The notes under the pieces are model-generated. The model was not told where the DNA came from, did no database searches, and worked only from the letters and a program-made list of their open reading frames with translations. Shown piece by piece: positions 62,001 to 64,000 of a stretch of DNA of 64,000 nucleotides. The position numbers and the translations under genes were made by a program. The stretch spans positions 2,361,285 through 2,425,284 of the forward strand of contig OW028579.1 in the NCBI GenBank assembly GCA_932294295.1, read 5' to 3'. The DNA comes from Alitta virens. Its lineage: Eukaryota > Annelida > Polychaeta > Phyllodocida > Nereididae. Every line of letters starts with the position of its first letter. The first letter of the stretch is position 1.

Positions 62001-63758
62001 TCCTAGTCAACAACCTCACCCCACTAACAGGATTCGAACCAACTACTCTACACTTGGGGGTCAGAGGGGCCCGGATTCTACACCATCTTGTGTGCAACTT
62101 TCCTGCACTCTAACAGTAAGCTAAAGAGCAGCTGCCCACCAGCCAAGTGCTAGTAGGCGAGGTAGTTGTGTACCCCTGGATCGTAATACTATATCTCCAA
62201 TGACTACCTGAGGTTTTGACCACTCCTAGTCAACAACCTCACCCCACTAACAGGATTCGAACCAACTACTCTACACTTGGGGGTCAGAGGGGCCCGGATT
62301 CTACACCATCTTGTGTGCAACTTTCCTGCACTCTAACAGTAAGCTAAAGAGCAGCTGCCCACCAGCCAAGTGCAAGTAGGCGAGGTAGTTGTGTACCCCT
62401 GGATCGTAATACTATATCTCCAATGACTACCTGAGGTTTTGACCACTCCTAGTCAACAACCTCACCCCACTAACAGGATTCGAACCAACTACTCTACACT
62501 TGGGGGTCAGAGGGGCCCGGATTCTACACCATCTTGTGTGCAACTTTCCTGCACTCTAACAGTAAGCTAAAGAGCAGCTGCCCACCAGCCAAGTGCTAGT
62601 AGGCGAGGTAGATGTGTACCCCTGGATCGTAATACTATAGTAATAGTCTCTTTGTTGGTAACTTGAGTGCTATACATGACCTCTGTTGGTCATTCTGGAC
62701 GAGCTTTACGACTATACTTTAAGCTCGACTGATAATAAAAAATAAATTTAATCTAATAGTTTGTATGTGGATCACTATTGGACCGAGTTTCAGTCGAGCG
62801 CTGCATTAGCAGGGAATTTCAGTGGAGGGCTGAGTTAGCAGCGCTCGACTGAAACTGGCCTAGATCACTAGGGAAGACATGACGCTATCTCAATTATATT
62901 GTCTCATATATCCGCTCATCTTGCTTTGATACGTCATAATTAGTATTGATATGAGTATCAATATACTAACCGGAAGTAGCATATTTGTCATATTCTTCCT
63001 CCTTGATGTGAGAGGCCTCCAGGGCAGCACGTGCAGCCACTTTTAAAGTCTCAGAAAGGGTTTTGTAAGATTCATTCTCTGATGGGTCAGGTGCCTTCGT
63101 AGCCTCTGGCTGGTCTGGTAGTGTTTGATTTTGCTATTGAATGAACAATATTTACATTTGACACAAACCAAATGTATTTCATTAAATGATGTGAGTGACA
63201 CTTGATTGACTTGTGAACAGCATAACTATTGTTCAGGACCCAGGTTCAATCCCAGGCCCAGGCACCTGTCATGGGCAACATCCCATCTGGATGTCATTCG
63301 GATGAGATGTTAAATTGACTGTCCCTTGAATAAATGATGTGACACTTGATTGACTAAATTACAGTAAAGCTATTGTTCATCCTAGCATTGGATTACCTAC
63401 TAGGGTATACCATAACTGACGTCTGTACCAACAATATTAAATGATTTTACTCTTTGGTACCATCCAAAATGAAAATGTGAACAATACTTAGTGTCTGGAT
63501 AGTAGTTGATTGACCATCTTATGCTGATTGTGTGTAATAGTACTGAATGTATTGAATCTTGCCTACCTCTGGAGTTTTAAATTTCTTTCTCAAGACACAG
63601 ATTGGAGGATCTTCATTTTTGTCTTCCTCGTAGTAACTCCGCAAATACGTTGGGCCATTTATGTCTATGCGCCTCAAGTGGCGGATGATGAATTCAAATT
63701 CCCGCCTTGGAATTCTCTTTGGAGGAGGACACCAACCATACTTTTCTCCAAGTAACAG
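50083..63758 (-). CDS. NACHT and WD-repeat domain protein, NWD family, 5'-partial
   Basis: STAND-type NTPase with C-terminal WD repeats, cytosolic scaffold or sensor by family. Minus-strand exons in order: 63758-63567, 63133-62971, 60605-60476, 59858-59728, 59103-58880, 58610-58508, 58423-57657, 57339-57201, 57117-56750, 56377-56195, 55857-55726, 55620-54385, 53843-53567, 53278-53133, 51831-51676, 51198-50083. Their lengths sum to 5,463 bases, exactly 1,821 codons, and every junction keeps phase. N-terminal LLLGEKYGWCPPPKRIP matches the start region of NWD proteins. Walker A is GETGIGKTS, Walker B-like PIYILLDSVDAL. LRKMTELPFHLLHSDRLEEL is the conserved post-NACHT helix block. Degenerate WD repeats fill the last roughly 900 residues. 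Human NWD2 is about 1,740 aa, so this is near full length. The first exons lie beyond 64000. Confidence 0.88.
51844..51866. repeat. Short (AT)n tract in NWD intron
   Basis: tatatatatatat-type run directly 5' of a LINE-tail-like stretch on the plus strand. Confidence 0.5.
52141..52619. mobile_element. MITE with CAGGGTATCCACT ends, hAT-like
   Basis: Perfect 13-bp inverted ends (CAGGGTATCCACT at left, AGTGGATACCCTG at right). Subterminal repeats of cagggaaaat occur in both halves. The CAGGG terminus is typical of hAT elements. Flanking 8-mers do not match, so no target duplication is proven. Intronic in the NWD-like gene. Confidence 0.8.
52664..52853 (+). mobile_element. tRNA-derived SINE family A, copy 2
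   Basis: tRNA-like head with A-box region (taactcagaggtagcgc) and B box GGTTCGATTCC, then the family body. Flanked by the direct repeat ccattcttggttc at about 52649-52661 and 52852-52864, a target-site duplication. Confidence 0.92.
53960..54240. repeat. About 31-bp minisatellite
   Basis: Around nine diverged copies of a unit containing gattataggaagcagatgta followed by aaggcaataa. Lies in the intron between two WD exons. Confidence 0.85.
54385..55620 (-). CDS. WD-repeat exon of the NWD-like gene
   Basis: A 412-codon exon with recurrent WD-like strands, e.g. THVLIIDTGFEGHVTIATT, HVTAITCIENDGDVYILTSA and VGQFILSPSGKVAIAAYV. Canonical WD dipeptides are mostly lost, as is common in the NWD propeller. 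It is joined to the exon before it by a 105-base intron (55621-55725) whose length is a multiple of three and which has no stop in frame. Confidence 0.85.
57657..58423 (-). CDS. NACHT core exon of the NWD-like gene
   Basis: This 767-base exon encodes the nucleotide-binding core: VVYGETGIGKTSLISKC (P-loop), a sensor-like stretch around AWGPWTVEDLLWSIAQQ, and the Walker B-like hydrophobic strand ending in DSVDAL. It then gives VKVVLSISNDT, where NACHT proteins carry sensor 1 (typically an Arg). Entered in phase 1 and left in phase 0 at a strong gtgagt donor. Reading beyond that donor gives only an intronic frame. Confidence 0.85.
59229..59312. repeat. (CTTAT)n/(CTCAT)n microsatellite
   Basis: Pentamer tract in an NWD intron with alternating cttat and ctcat units. 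Confidence 0.9.
59453..59645 (+). mobile_element. tRNA-derived SINE family A, copy 3
   Basis: Same head and body as the copy at 52664, with a 5-base insertion before a decayed B box (ggttcaattac). The direct repeat acatccgatgtcag flanks both sides (about 59440 and 59644), a 14-bp target-site duplication. Confidence 0.92.
60748..62639. repeat. 223-bp tandem satellite, about 8.5 copies
   Basis: The anchor ctttcctgca recurs at 60761, 60983, 61206, 61429, 61652, 61875, 62098, 62321 and 62544, a spacing of 222 then 223 seven times. Units from the third on are nearly identical. Each full unit has, on the minus strand, GGTTCGAATCC, a perfect tRNA B box. The array fills much of an NWD intron. Confidence 0.97.
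62782..62866. repeat. Inverted repeat (hairpin)
   Basis: Arms agtttcagtcgagcgctgc and gcagcgctcgactgaaact are exact reverse complements around a roughly 45-base loop. Possible tiny foldback element. Confidence 0.8.
63228..63332 (+). mobile_element. tRNA-derived SINE family B fragment
   Basis: Contains GGTTCAATCCC (B box), then ggcccaggcac...gggcaac and gatgagatgttaaattgact, matching the minus-strand text of 17630-17885. The head and the 3' end are missing. Confidence 0.7.
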
Positions 63759-64000
63759 CTGAAATGAAAAACAGTTTGTGATCAGAATTTCGTAAAGGTA
63801 GACTTAGCATGGATGCAGACCTGAGTAACTCTAAAGTCACATTTTTCGTAGTTAAGCTAGTCTCCAATTATTTTTGGTTGTGGCTGAATGGTCTTTGAAG
63901 ATTTGAACACTGTGTCAGTTTCTTGTATAGCATATAGGCTGGCTTATGATGTTAAAGGTCAAACAATGAAATTACAGAATAATTAGATTTTCATTTGCTG

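Noticed and set aside
60748..62639. CRISPR-like or multi-tRNA array
   Set aside because: The whole 223-bp unit is repeated with no variable spacers, and no cloverleaf can be drawn beyond the B box; this is a eukaryotic intronic satellite.

Overview
This is a eukaryotic nuclear window from an animal, most likely a marine invertebrate. Genes are split by GT-AG introns of about 0.1 to 3.7 kb, intergenic DNA is AT-rich and full of transposon remnants and microsatellites, and the protein families (nuclear receptor, NACHT-WD protein, AADAC-type hydrolase) are metazoan. I cannot name the species, and lophotrochozoan or deuterostome origins both remain open.

Layout. 1-5.8 kb (+): most of an orphan nuclear receptor, entering from outside the window and ending with an intact AF-2 helix. 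5.8-13.6 kb: no intact gene, but terminal-inverted-repeat (TIR) elements and the first copy of a 2.4 kb duplicated segment carrying a broken MADF-type (Myb/SANT-like) gene. 13.7-17.3 kb (-): a three-exon gene for a 102-aa secreted precursor with signal peptide, very acidic propeptide and a short Arg-rich four-cysteine peptide. 16-29 kb: LINE and SINE fragments, a solo LTR with a primer-binding-site-like sequence, several blocks of 11-bp-periodic DNA, and the second, longer MADF pseudogene copy. 29.4-41.4 kb (+): a protein kinase gene with atypical catalytic motifs and a possible NRF-1-type promoter. 45.4-48.3 kb (+): a complete 403-aa AADAC/NCEH1-like serine hydrolase. 49.9-64 kb (-): most of a large NACHT + WD-repeat protein (NWD family), 16 exons with mutually compatible phases (1,820 aa visible), whose 5' end lies outside.

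The five genes do not form an obvious pathway. The receptor, the NACHT protein and the peptide could each belong to sensing or defence, but that is only suggestive. The most unusual items are the uncatalogued cysteine-rich peptide precursor, the recurrence of an exact 11-bp period inside several unrelated-looking repeats, an exon of the nuclear receptor duplicated into the intron that splits its own DNA-binding domain, and an 8.5-copy array of a 223-bp unit carrying a tRNA-like B box inside an intron of the NACHT gene.
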